A DNA stretch of 64,000 nt from Amylostereum areolatum (lineage: Eukaryota; Basidiomycota; Agaricomycetes; Russulales; Stereaceae): NCBI GenBank assembly GCA_012932865.1, contig SAXG01000014.1, positions 518,740 to 582,739 of the forward strand, given 5' to 3'. The position numbers and the translations under genes were made by a program. The notes under the pieces were generated by a model, which was given only the letters and a program-made list of their open reading frames with translations, was not told the origin of the DNA and did not search any database. Shown here one piece after another: positions 1 through 11,264 of this stretch. How positions within the stretch are numbered: position 1 is the stretch's first letter; every line of letters begins with the position of its first letter.

Positions 1-86
1 GTCGAACACGAAGGAGAGGATGGAAACGGCCATGGTGTCGACGATGCACGCGAACCGAAGCTGGTCGCAGGGGGCGTTCAGACGTT
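1..86 (-). CDS. Partial gene at left edge, unknown product
   Basis: An open frame on the minus strand runs from a CTCCAG acceptor (ending at 87) to the window edge. It encodes about 28 residues rich in hydrophobic positions, with MAVSILSFVFD at the edge. The ATG at 33 has a good context (GACACCATGG), but the frame stays open upstream of it up to the acceptor, so an internal exon is more likely than a first exon. A TATA-like TATAAGTA lies on the same strand near 206-213. I do not recognise the family. Confidence 0.3.
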
Positions 87-89
87 CTG

Positions 90-1717
90 GAGGGTGTGGG
101 CTAGTGTGTGGGTCGAGAAAGCAAGAAGTCTAACGTCGATGAGAAAGGAGAGTCAGACAACAGGCGACTCGAGGCGAAGACCTCCATCCGCCGCCGCCCC
201 GCCCTTATACTTATAGCAATACGCGCGCCACATGATCCTACACGTTCTCCGCGCCCCGTGCGTCGTGGGGAAGAATTCGAAGGGGCGAGATGTGAGATCT
301 GGAAATTTCTGCGGAATCTGGATAAAACAGCCTACGACATATCAGAAGTCTTGGACCTACCGATTAATAGCTATAGCATCTGTCTCCTCGATCTGAGACC
401 TGCCACGATACGACTTTCAGCTTGATTCGAACTTCGTCCGTTGTGAGATTCGTCAGTTGAGGCTTTTCTGTTTGGTTCGACGATTTGACGAGGCGGTCCA
501 GCGACGGGAGGCTGATCAGAGGGCGGATGCATCGACAAGCTCGCTCGGAAACGGTCAAGTCGTCAAAATTTTCTGCATCGGGGCGCTCACACCAAGTGGC
601 AGCCAAGGACCTGGACCCCGATTGTATCGTCCGAGTCCCTGGCCAGGAAACGCCGACGACGGTCAACGACAACCCAAGTCGGACTTCCCTCCTTCCCAGT
701 GTATTCCAGTGCAAAGGCAATGTCCACCAGGTAAACCTGCAAGCCTCACGCTTGCTCCTCTGGTTCCCACATTCAATCGTCCTCTCGATGCCGCCCGTTA
801 TATGATTGCCACAGGCAGCGGGAGAACAAAAAACGGAAGGGCCACGAGGAGTGCTGGATCCAAAGTACTTACGGTTTGACCTTTGCTCTTATTGGCACTC
901 TATGTATCGAACTTCGTGGACGATTCTTCCACTCCTTTGAACAGGAGTCCGATCGTACCTTCATCCCTATGCCAGCCATCTCTCCCGAACAAGTCGAGAA
1001 GAACTATCGCCTTCTACTTCTTGCATTTTTCCCCCGGCCGATCATACGACCGCAACCCCTCAAGCTCATTGACAAACTTCAAGGCCCCGGTGTGTATCCC
1101 GAGGATGTCAGTCTCGACGTGTAACGTGCCGAAACGCGTCAGCACCGGTGCCCAGCTTCCGTCTGCCTTGATCAGACAATTTCACTACCATTCTCATCGT
1201 TTTAGTTTCACTTCCCTCCACGAACACGACGATGTTAACGCTGCAGGTCATCCACGAACTCCTAGCCTTGAGGCGGAAAGCCCGCCGGAACGCCATGGCC
1301 ATGGATCGCAACACGAAGACAATAGATCCCAGGTTCCCGCGAGGTTGCATAATTTCTACGAGGTGCGAGGAGGACCATGGCTCACCCCCCCCCTCTATAC
1401 TTCTGAAGAACGGTGTCGACCTACCGACGGCGGCGGCTCGCAGTTTAGAGGGATGGTGCCGCCATCAGAGCACAAGTCGTGTTTTGAGATATAAACGTCT
1501 TACGTTGGCTCCCGTTTGTCTTTTTTCAGCATATCTTGACCTATAAACGCATATGCATCCCCTGCATGACGCAGCGCAGATACCCAAGATCCATCTATGA
1601 ACAACGCAGCGCGTACTTTTCATCTAAGTGATGTTTTGAGAGCAAGTGAGCATGCTTCGAAGGCATCCAACCAATCAGAGCAGCCCGCGCTTCGTAGCCT
1701 CGTAGAGTCGTACCACC
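90..1717. other. Intergenic, no gene recognised
   Basis: Short overlapping open frames occur on both strands here, but none shows a domain, a convincing splice pattern or a recognisable family. The segment lies between the partial left-edge gene and the Bub2 gene and probably holds their upstream regions. Confidence 0.5.
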
Positions 1718-3005
1718 ATGTCTTCCGCCTCGCAAGTCGCCACAGCCCACTCCTTCAACAAAATCCTCAATCAAACGTCCAAATCGCGTTCGCGACAAGA
1801 CATCGAAGAGAGCGTGAAGAAGCTCCGCCGACTCATCCTCATCGAGGGCATCCCGTCCAAAGCCGTGCGTCTCCGTCGCAACCGCGTTCACGAGCGCGTC
1901 CGACCTGACTTTTCTGCTCTGAAGGATCCGACGCTCAGGCATAGGATATGGAAGATACTGTTGCGGGTGACCGAGGTGCCTGCGGAGACGTTTTTGGAGT
2001 ACGTTGCGCGGGGGTCCTTGCGAAGTGAGGGAGAAAATCCGGAACGACACGTTCAGGTGCGCTCCTCCAGCGTCTCTTCTTGAGTATCCTGACCGATTAT
2101 ATCGTGCAGAACGCTGGCGACGGATCGGGGGTTCAAGGAGAGAGTGCGGGAGGACATGCTCGTCCGGTTGTTGGACGCGTTCGTCTGGCGAAACCATGGT
2201 GCGTACGCGTCCGTGCTCCTTTGTATGTGCGAAGCGAAGCTCGTTTATGATACTTACATCCATTCAGACAGACAAGAGACGCAGCAGCTTGGTTTCTCTT
2301 ATGTTCAAGGCATGAATGTGCTCGCCGCCCCTTTCCTTTACACCATGCCTTCCGAATTGGAGGCGTTCTTTTGCTTCGCCAAGTTCATCGAGGAGTCGTG
2401 TCCGCTGTATGTCCAGCCAACGCTGGACGGTGTCCATCGCGGGCTAAAGGTGCGTTCTTCTACTCTTTTTGCAAGCACCTGTGCAAAATCCATCTTACAT
2501 TCAACCTCAGCTTCTCGACCGATGTCTGAAGATTGTCGACGCCGAACTGTACGCCCACCTGCGCTCCAAAAATCTCTCCGCGGAGATATATGCATTCGCA
2601 TGTGAGGGTTCACTTTCCATATCTACCACCGGTGTTCTTACTCAACGGTTTCCAGCCGTGCTCACATTATGCGCGTGCACACCGCCCCTTGACCAAGTCC
2701 TCCAACTGTGGGACTTCCTCCTCGCCTTTGGCGTCCACCTCAACGTCCTCTGCGTCATCGCGCAACTTCTCCTCATCCGCGACGAAGTCATGGCCTCACC
2801 CTCGTGCGTTCTCTTCTCCTTTGTCCTTCCCATCTTCCCTTGGATGCTAACCGCACTCTTCCTACGCAGACCTATGAAACTTCTCCGCACATTCCCGCCG
2901 CTCGAAGCGGCGCCCGTCATAGGGATAGCCGTCACACTCGTGCGCGATATCCCTACCGATCTATACGAGGAACTCGTGCGGCATCCGTACGATTTCAATT
3001 CGTGA
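1718..3005 (+). CDS. BUB2: Bub2/Cdc16-type TBC domain GTPase-activating protein
   Basis: Known role of the family: with its partner Bfa1/Byr4, this protein is the GAP for the Tem1/Spg1 GTPase at the spindle pole and restrains mitotic exit and septation. I see seven exons: 1718-1864, 1925-2056, 2110-2198, 2268-2449, 2511-2601, 2656-2803 and 2870-3005. They encode about 307 residues, usual for Bub2. The TBC signatures are present: KIRNDTFR (catalytic IxxDxxR arginine) near residue 90 and SYVQGM (glutamine finger) near 135. The ATG at 1718 has a CACCATG context. Introns 1865-1924 (60 bases) and 2804-2869 (66 bases) are multiples of three without a stop. The G run at 2010-2014 holds one base too many: the frame before it (up to EYVARG) and after it (REKIRNDTF) are both conserved but offset by one. 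Confidence 0.85.
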
Positions 3006-3239
3006 TCATGATCGTCTCTTCGCTTGGGTTTTGCCTTTGTCATCTTGTTGTCCTTTCGCACTCGCTGTCCCATATACCTCACCTGTACCCACATGTTCTA
3101 CCGTTTCCCCCGATCATCATCCATTGTTGTAATATATTCCAGCACTAATACATTCATATACGGCCGATCCAACGTCTTCGAGTCGACATTGAGACCCAGG
3201 GGCCAGCAGTCATTGTCCAGCCTAACCAGAGAGGGAGAT

Positions 3240-6200
3240 CTAACCCTCCGCCAACACCCCCTTCACCTGTCTGAACATCGCCTCGCCGTCGCCCCTTAGC
3301 CGCCACAGGCACCCGTCGCCCTCCTCTCCCTCTTTCATCCTTACCGCCGCTCGTTCTGACACACCCTCAGTAACGCCAAGGACCACCTTCGTCTCCCCTG
3401 CGCCGACACATTCAGCATCCGATTGCAAGCGGAATCAAGAGGGAAACAAAGCGCACCGCCGAAGGGCTCTTCGTCCGCGGAGTATACCGCGAGACATCTT
3501 GTCCCTGGTACCGTCTGCAGTCGACGCACCGCCGCGTCGAGCGGAAGCTCGCACCATCCACGCGCCGAATGCGTCTGCAGATCATCCCAGATTTGGGCGA
3601 AGGAGAGCCGCGCAGGGTCTTCGGAAGGTGCAGCTGAAATGGTGGATAACGTTCCCTGATCCGGGTCAGACAGGAAGGGAGAATCGAGTGTGATCAGGTC
3701 CATGCGGTGGTCCTGCGCCGGGTGGTGAGAATGCTTATGGTCACGCTGAGAGCTGAAAGGGATGCACGTACGAGGAGCTGGACAGTTTCAGGGCCCGGAC
3801 TACGCGGTAGCGTCGAATTCCTGTCGCCGGCACCCTGCACTCGATGCACGTCAGCAAAGCGCGCCCCAAACCAAACTAAGAGGAAAAAACCCACCAAAGT
3901 GACTGCACGGAGGTCCGGACTCCCAGCCACGAGTGCCAGCTCGCCCGCCGTGACCGTGCGTGAGAGATCCCGTTCGATGCTCCGTCCGCTCAGCGCGCTG
4001 CCTGGGCGTGCGTCCTCCCGCGACACTGAACGCGCGTTACTGGGTCCACGCGGACGGCGTAAACGCGGCGGGGACGGCGGTGTGGCGTAGGCTTCGTAAC
4101 GGAGCTTGCTGCTACCCGCGAGCGATTTGTGGGAGCGCACAGGAGAGACGGGGTGGCTCTGGTGGGTGGGAGGAGATGGCGAGGTCGAGGCGGCCGAGGT
4201 CTGGAGGGCTGCAAGGAAATCGGGGAGCTATGGCGCGTCGATGTGAGCGCCTCGGATACGATGAGAATGGTGTACTCACGGAGCGGGAACGTGTGGCTGA
4301 AACCACTTGCTTGAGGTGGGTGGGGTCCTTGGTGGATGTAGTAAATTGTTCGCAACGCTGGACCATTCGTCAGACCTGTGAAGAAAAAGGGCTCTTGTGA
4401 ACTAGTAAACTTACGCGTTGTATGTGCCTTCCGGCCGCCTCGCCGACTTTCTGTACCAGAGCAAGGACGTCTGCTGGTACGGCGTCGCACTCGGCAGACA
4501 GGCGCATCATGGAGAGAAGGATTGCGTCTTGGATAGAAGCTAGACGAGAATGAGGTGGACCGCGGCTTGAAGGGAAGGAGTGGACGTACCGGGATACAGC
4601 GGAAGCTTCTTGCTTAGGCCCTGAAGGAGCTGTTGAGGAGCCACGGGCACACGGCCGGCGTATTCGCAGGCCAGAGCGACGAGGACAACCATCAGCGTTG
4701 AAGTGGGCTGGTCATCCGAGTCCACAACGGGCGCGAGAAGGACTGTTGCTGTAGTCAACCCGAAAGTCTCACCATCTAGTACTCAGGTCAGATTGTGGAG
4801 AAAAGGGGACTGCATACAAACTACCATCGCGTAACCGTGTAAGGACCCGGTCGACGGCCAGCTCCAAAACGGGCTGCCGTGTTGCATGTTCGGGTTCCCT
4901 CGATTTCACAGAGAGGACTTGTCGAACAAGCTGAGCATATTGCTCCCCGTCGGCACCTGCCATGACATCGCTTAGTTCTAGAAGAAGTAAAGTTCCATCC
5001 TCGGGATTCAAGGAAGAAGACTTTGCAAGATCTTCAAGGGTTTGCGCGAAGTACGCGCCGACAATGGAGGAGTCCACTTTGGCGAGGATACGCATTGTCT
5101 ATACAACGACGTGAGGAAGGAGGCGTCATAACGAACAGCAATGTTGTGTACTTTGATACGGATCGCTGGGTCCGGCGACGTGAGCAGCTGCATTATGCGT
5201 TCGACCTCCCATGCTTCCAACACGGCTGGTCGGTCAGGAGATGTTCCCGCCCATAAAGCTGGGTCGAGGCACCCTAAACACGAAAGGAAGAAGTATTGCT
5301 CATTGGGGTCATTCGTGGTTGATGCTGAGCGGATAGGGGTGGTTAGCGCGTCGATGTCGGTCTTCTCCAGGGAGGTAAGCAGGTCGAGAGGAATCTTGGA
5401 TAGAACAGTGTAGCATTCAGAAAGCAAAACTAGTGGCAATGTCAATGAATGGGCGCAGGTCTTAGGAGGAAAGTTATACTGGTGGAACGTTGACGCGGCG
5501 TAAGCCGCCTCATCAGGGAGATCACAGCGAGAAGGATATCTTGGGATGGTCTGCGTTATAAAAGTTAATAGTTATCGGGTGTCGTGGGAGGGGGTTTCAC
5601 ATACTCAATCAAGCAATAAAGCCGCAGAATCTTCTGTACTACCAGCCGCGCTGCTGATGAGGTATTCATCGATTTAGCAAAGTGTGTCAGCGCTTTGCGT
5701 ATACTGCCAAGGGATTCGTCTTGGAGAAGATCGTTCTGCAGCCGTCGGCGTCAAACCCCGGTAAACACACAACATTGAATAACTAACCTCGAGGAGAATC
5801 GTGCATGCAGCAACCGCTGCACCGGCGACGGAGGTGTCAGCATCACGAACACGTTTTGAGATATCTTGGGAGAGCCAGCGGAGAATGGACGGATCGATAG
5901 TAGCGAGGACGCGGATGGCATAGATGGTCTTTCTTCGTATAATCGGTCTGTGTATTCAAGGAAAGTTAGCGGTAAAGGATGTCATGGAAGAAACGACTAC
6001 GCACGATGGGTGGGAAAGCAAGTCGTGCAATCGACTCTGGATGGCCGGGATCACGTCCTGGCTGGGGCATTGGATGAGGTAGTCAAGCGAGAGAGAGATA
6101 CGGCTGGTATCGGGTGCATGAAGATCCTGAAATGACATTAGGGAGGTAGAACGAAGAGCGGGACGAGAATGTACCTTACGCAAAGTATTGACCAGCATCA

Positions 6201-6660
6201 GTCGAAATTCGTGTTCTACGGTCATGATTGTCATGCAGAAAAGATAGCCTATTTTGCAAGCTCTGTTTCATATGCATGTTTAGAATGCTGGACACGCACC
6301 TATCCTCCGCTCAGACACAGATGAACCGGCTTCCGCCAAAGTAACCGCGTGTGGCAGCGCAAAATCCATGTCCTCGACGGCCAGACCAGCAGTCACGGCG
6401 GTAAAACAATAGAGCAATATAACGAGGCATTCTTTGCACTGTTTCTGTTCACTTGGTCTCGGCTGAACATTTGGGTCGGGGAGACGAGAGGACTGACATA
6501 CCGTGGAGATGCCAGGGCGCGACAAATGCTTTCGAACAGCCGTTACCTCGGACAGCAAAAAGTAGTCGGCGTCTTGGATCGTCTGGGCGGACTCTACGTT
6601 GCGAATGAGCGTATAGTGTGCGCTGCTGAGAGCACCGGAGGATATGAAGGGAACGTCCAT
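3240..6660 (-). CDS. Large adaptin, AP-4 epsilon-like subunit
   Basis: Large adaptins form the core of clathrin or non-clathrin adaptor complexes that sort cargo at the trans-Golgi network. The sixteen-exon model (first exon 6502-6660, last 3240-3397) sums to 866 codons exactly. The N-terminus MDVPFISSGALSSAHYTLIR begins an alpha-solenoid trunk of about 560 residues with the adaptin blocks ERRIGYLF, HEFRLMLVNTLRKDL and DYLIQCPSQDVIPAIQ. A low-complexity serine/proline hinge follows (about 600-720), then a C-terminal platform-like appendage with WDDLQ and CLWRLRGDGE. The trunk resembles epsilon more than gamma or alpha adaptin. Other exons: 6300-6438, 6175-6248, 6005-6126, 5788-5947, 5605-5735, 5480-5550, 5152-5429, 4825-5098, 4590-4775, 4415-4539, 4280-4357, 3904-4227, 3772-3834, 3457-3712. 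The gene is convergent with BUB2 at a 234-base gap. Confidence 0.65.
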
Positions 6661-7696
6661 CTTGTGGTCGTCGTCGGTCGAACACAAAGCCGAATGGGGC
6701 CACCTGCGACCCACTGGCACAACGCGGCGGAGTCCTTTTGTCCTCTCCCACCACCCACACGCACATATCCGTCATCTACTCAACTGCTTCGGGTTTCTGA
6801 TGGTACACTTTCCCCAACATTTTGGAGAGAAACCTTCACAGAATACTGGGTCAAGATATGAAGAAACGTGGCGACAGCCTGAGGACCTGGACACAATTTA
6901 AAGGCGATTGCTCAGGAGCATAGAAGGACAAGACAGACCTACAGTCTGGTCGGGACTCGGCAACCGTTATCTGGCCTCGCACAATTTGGACCCTATGTAC
7001 GGTCCCCAAGCTTTGCAGCACTATTGGCTGTATACTTTTCACCGGAAACAAATGGCAAAAAAGCTGAAGTCGACGCCGCTCACATCATCCAAGGATTCCA
7101 CAGGACCGCCGTGGGCTCAATTCAAGTCTACATCATCCGCCACTTCCTCTCATCTCCTACAAAGTCATCCCTTGTCCTTTCCTCCTCTTTCGTTTCCCGA
7201 AGTGAGGTCGCTTCATCTCTCATATATTCCATTCTATATGCACCCTTTCCCCGAAGGGTCGCACTGCGGAGCACATCCGAGTATTGTATGGAGCCTCAGC
7301 TGGACAAGGTACGTGTGCAACGCCTCAGTCGAAAGTCAACCACTAAGCCAACGTCCAAAGGTTCTTTACTGAGGTGGTCATGGGCACCAGCGGTTCTAAT
7401 TCCAGGATAGAAATGTGAACAGTGTTTACGTCTTACCGGTATGGGCGAGGGGAGCGACACTCAGCGACATCGCAATCAATGACCCTCTTGTCGGTAAGCT
7501 TGGCTGGGCCCTACATCACGGTCCCAATTCTCCAATCACCAGACCACTGGAGGATGGCTTTCACCGAGGATCCCTTCCCAGACTGACTGGCATGTGATGT
7601 CATCGAATGATGGTCTTCGCCCCCGATAAAAAGCCCTGCACGCAATGTGGTTTCCTATCAACCCCCTTCTCACAGCCCAGTCTTCAAAGCCAAACC
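6661..7696. other. Divergent intergenic region between adaptin and SDR genes
   Basis: The start codons of the adaptin (-) and dehydrogenase (+) genes face away from each other across about 1 kb. Short open frames at 6908-7410 have no recognisable product. The only motif I can support is the TATA-like element listed separately. Confidence 0.5.
7623..7633 (+). promoter_or_regulatory. TATA-like element of the SDR gene
   Basis: CGATAAAAAGC lies about 65 bases upstream of the ATG at 7697, a plausible core-promoter position for a short 5' leader. An in-frame ATG at 7607 precedes the element, which argues for 7697 as the real start. Confidence 0.4.
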
Positions 7697-8822
7697 ATGG
7701 CCTCACAGCAAACCACTCCCTCTCCCCTCGGCGTCGCCGCGGCGCTCGCCTCGCGCTCCAACCCCGCCGTACCTGTTCAGCCCACCCTCCTCAACCAATT
7801 CTCACAGAACGACCGCGTCGCGCTCGTCACCGGTGGAAACCGTGGTCTTGGGCTCGAGAGTGCCCTCGCGTTGCTCGAAGCTGGCGCACGGGTCGTGTAC
7901 ACCATCGATCTTCCTGTGACCCCCGGCGAGGATTGGCAGGCAGTCGACGCGTATGTCAAGCGACTTGGTCTAGAAGGAAGGCTGGAGTACATACGCGGGG
8001 ACGTGACCGATCAGCAGCAGATATGGGATATTGGACAAAAGATCGGCGACAAGGAGGGAAGGCTTGACGTGTGCGTCGCCGCGGCGGGCATTACAGGCCC
8101 CGCCATGGATTGTTTGGGGTTTATGGCGGACACATATAAGGCGGTAAGTGCGCGATGTGGGCCTGGTTGCTGATGTCTGACGGGCCGATTAGGTGCATGA
8201 TGTGAATGTGAACGGCGTGCTGTACACCGCCCAGGCAGCGGGAAGGCAAATGCAGCGATTTGGTACACGGGGAAGCATCATTCTCTTCGCCTCCATTGGT
8301 GGGAGCTCTACGTTCAGAGTGAGCGATCCACTGCCCTTCCTCGCGCATTGGACAACGTGGGTCCTAACGTTTCCATGGTGCAGGGTTTTCCAGTGATCGC
8401 GTACAACACCAGCAAGGCCGCGGTGTTGCAGTTAGCACGTAGTATAGCCTGCGAACTGGCACCTAAGGGCATTCGCGTCAACGCATTGTCTCCCGGGTAC
8501 ACTTACACACCGTGAGTGTTGATCGGACGTCCGGCGTCGTGCGCCCGTGTTTGTTCACCAAATGATGTTACAGGATGACGGCCCAATTTATGGATGCAGC
8601 GCCCGGAGTGGAGGAAACTTGGGCGGCAGTTTCCCCAATGGGCCGCCTCGCGAGGCCAGATGAGATGAGGGGTGCCGTTGCGTTTCTTGCGTCCGATGCG
8701 GCGTCGTTCTGCACGGGCAGCGAGTAAGTGGCTTTCTACCTTGCTGTGTCAACGAAAGATCTGGTCTTAATCAATATGTCATTCGCAGAATCGTAGTAGA
8801 CGGTGGATTCCAGGCGTGGTAG
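7697..8822 (+). CDS. Classical short-chain dehydrogenase/reductase
   Basis: NAD(P)-dependent oxidoreductase with a Rossmann fold. Five exons (7697-8143, 8193-8318, 8384-8511, 8574-8723, 8789-8822) give 294 residues. Visible motifs are TGGNRGLG (cofactor-binding glycines, about 45-52), GDVTD, the AAAG variant of NNAG, the FASIGGSS serine, YNTSK (catalytic tyrosine about 198, lysine about 202), a SPGYTYTPM loop and a C-terminal IVVDGGFQAW. The pattern resembles the polyol/sorbose reductase and mannitol dehydrogenase branch, but the substrate cannot be read from sequence. An N-terminal extension of about 35 residues (alanine, proline and serine rich) precedes the fold; I cannot tell whether it is a targeting segment. 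Introns are 49-65 bases and no disruption is seen. Confidence 0.88.
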
Positions 8823-9115
8823 AACAGACTACGGACGTTGGCTGATGATGCACGGATGGCTTCTTATAAACAAGTTACGCAACCCGATTTATACATGATA
8901 GACGTAGCAATAACCATATGATGTGCAGGTAAAATGTGAAAATGTGCTAGAGATACATACCTTGGAAAACAACACGATGCGAAAGATACATGACTGGAGA
9001 GTAGGTGTAAAAAAAAGAAAATCACAACAGCGGACAACAGCAGAGTCCGTCAACGTGTCGTCAACGACGAGGTAATCGACCCACGTCCCATCCCCTTCAA
9101 AGAGAGAAATCGAAA

Positions 9116-10655
9116 CTAGTGCATTGTGAACCATTCTTCGAAGGCGTTCCTCTGGTCTGGCGTCATGTTATCCTGGAGTACAGGCGGAGGGTTCTGCACT
9201 GGCATGACCGTCGCGGGGCCTTGAGCTTGAGCAGCCGAAGTCATCCTGGGCCTTCTCCCGGAGTTCGATTCGGACGCGGTCTGCAACACATCAAGATCAG
9301 CATGAATATATCGAGAGACCAGTGTGTGCTATGCATACCGATCTTCGCAACCGCTTGGGATTTGGGGGTAGGGGAGCAGGACCGCCTCGGTTGGCGGTAT
9401 CGGGTGGTGACGCCGCCTTGCGTTTGCCCTTGGACGTTGACGTCGAAGGCGCCTTTGCTGTGGCTATAGGTTTCGCGCTAACTGGAATGCCAGGGATAAC
9501 AGTAGATGTGGCAGGTGGGGGCGCCGCGTTGCGCTTGCCCTTGGGCGAGGCCGCCTCGACGCTCGAGGCAGGCTCCACGCTGGGTGGCATGGCGGAAGGT
9601 GTGGAAGTCGGCAGTATGCTCCCTTGAGCGGGCGTCGTTGCCGCGTTGTACTCGGGAGACGATCTCTGAGACGATGACGCAGAGGCGGTATGGCTAGAAT
9701 CGACAGAGTCATCGGATTTTTCGGGGTCGGGGGTGGCCAGCTGCTCTTTCTTCTTTTTTGAGTATTTTTCTTTGGGAGGTAGCGACGGTGGCAGGTCTTC
9801 GACCGGCGCGATCCTAGCTTCAACAAGGCGCTCTGGGGGGTACGTCCGTTAGCTTATGTCTCATAGCACGATGGAGGGGGCTTACCGATTGTATCGTAGG
9901 ACCAAATGAATTTCGCAACAGGGCGAGTATCTTCAGGATTTAAATGCTCAATAGCAAGGGTATGGTCGGGCCTGTTGGTTGTCAAATGAACTCCCCCATA
10001 TCTATAGGATGAAGCCTCAATACTGGATGTGCCTAGGACAACGCAGAGGGTACGAACCCAGCTCGAAGCGGTCGCTCGAACCCTGGCCGGGAATCTGGGT
10101 ATACCCGGAGCTTGTCGGGCGGTGCCCGACCTACTTGACGGGCGTAGTTGATTGTCAGCTCTATCGTCCCGTATTTTCTGGGGTCAGGCCTTTCGGGCAC
10201 TGCACCGGTCGCTGCAATGGGACTCAGAGGAAATACCAACGATGACAAGGACAACTTAGGACATACTGGGTTCACTCGAGGAACAAAATCGGAATCGACG
10301 CTCCACGTCAGGACCTACTCGGACCCCACTCCGACATCTAGTCCCTGAACCTGGTAGGAAGCGGCCTGGGTGGAGCTCGCCACCCAAAAAAATGTAACTG
10401 GCTGAGAGGTGGCCTGAGCCCGTATCCTCCCAGTGCACCTCAAAGGGCTGGACAAAACCATGGCATGGTATGTTTCAGAAGGGGCGCGGGGGACGGTAGA
10501 TACGTGAGGCTTACGTGTCCTGGCTTTGCCGCGACAAAGGCGAAGGTGGCCTCCTGGGAAGAGGTGGGTCTGTATGTCGGGAGCGTCGTTTTCCCGGAAT
10601 CCTCCCCGGACGTCAGCCAGGCTCGGAACATTCCATGTTCAAGAACAAACGCCAT
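9116..10655 (-). CDS. DUF7918 domain protein with basic, proline/serine-rich tail
   Basis: Basidiomycete-typical protein of unknown function. Six exons (10515-10655, 10267-10447, about 10058-10211, 9886-9971, 9339-9832, 9116-9280) sum to 407 codons. The third donor may be 10057 or 10042; both keep the frame. The N-terminal ~190 residues carry DUF7918-like blocks: the start MAFVLEHGMFRAWL, FEVHWEDTGSGHLSASYIFL in the middle, and YGTIELTINYAR near the end. After that the chain becomes lysine/serine/proline rich, with two near-identical SKGKRKAASPP / PKGKRNAAPPP segments that look like nuclear localisation signals. The ATG at 10655 opens exon 1. The role is unknown; a nuclear location is my inference from the basic clusters. 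Confidence 0.7.
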
Positions 10656-11264
10656 GTTGAGATGTGGAATGAGGAAGAATTGGATGTGGTGAGGTGGAAG
10701 GAAGGGTGCAGGATGCGAGGGAGGGACGATGGGGATGGTGGTTTGAACGAGATGGTTTTAGCGATTTAAGAATGACGGTGGAGTGTCACGTGATCGAACT
10801 TCTTTCCACGAACGAACATCATGGAAATTTTGGAACCTTGCGGTTTGTCAGATAACTAGTCACCACAAGTCTACAGCAGGGCGGCGTAACCGGCGTTTCC
10901 CTTTTACGTGGCCACAGGCATGTATGATGTACGTGCTACGACTTGGTCTATCTTTTCCGCCTCCAAGTTATTGATAAGTATGCCCAGGCTCAGCACGTCG
11001 ATTCTGCCAGCTCACTGCAATGCGCAAGTCGGGCCAGTTCCTTCCTCCTTATCGCACTCGTCTCTGGCTCCGAAACCCTAGGCGATCTCCGGATCCCTCA
11101 AAACTTCGCTCGTTTTTCTGGCCACTTGTCGCCCCGCCTTCACCCTTCTCGTCGTTGTCATCAATAGGTCCAGCGCTCTCCTCCGTCACGCCACGCGCTC
11201 TACGCTTGTACACCTCCGTCCTTCTCCGTCCTTACACCATCTTCGAGACAACGATCGTGCCAGG
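10656..11264. other. Intergenic, no gene seen
   Basis: About 600 bases lie between the start of the DUF7918 gene and the 3' end of the zinc-finger gene. Open frames here are short and match nothing I recognise. Confidence 0.45.

Noticed and set aside
883..1494. 203-codon plus-strand open frame near the left edge
   Set aside because: Composition and lack of any domain or splice logic suggest a chance frame; nothing supports translation.
3835..3903. Apparent transmembrane segment in the adaptin gene region
   Set aside because: It is encoded entirely by a 69-base GT...AG intron; splicing removes it and restores adaptin-like sequence.
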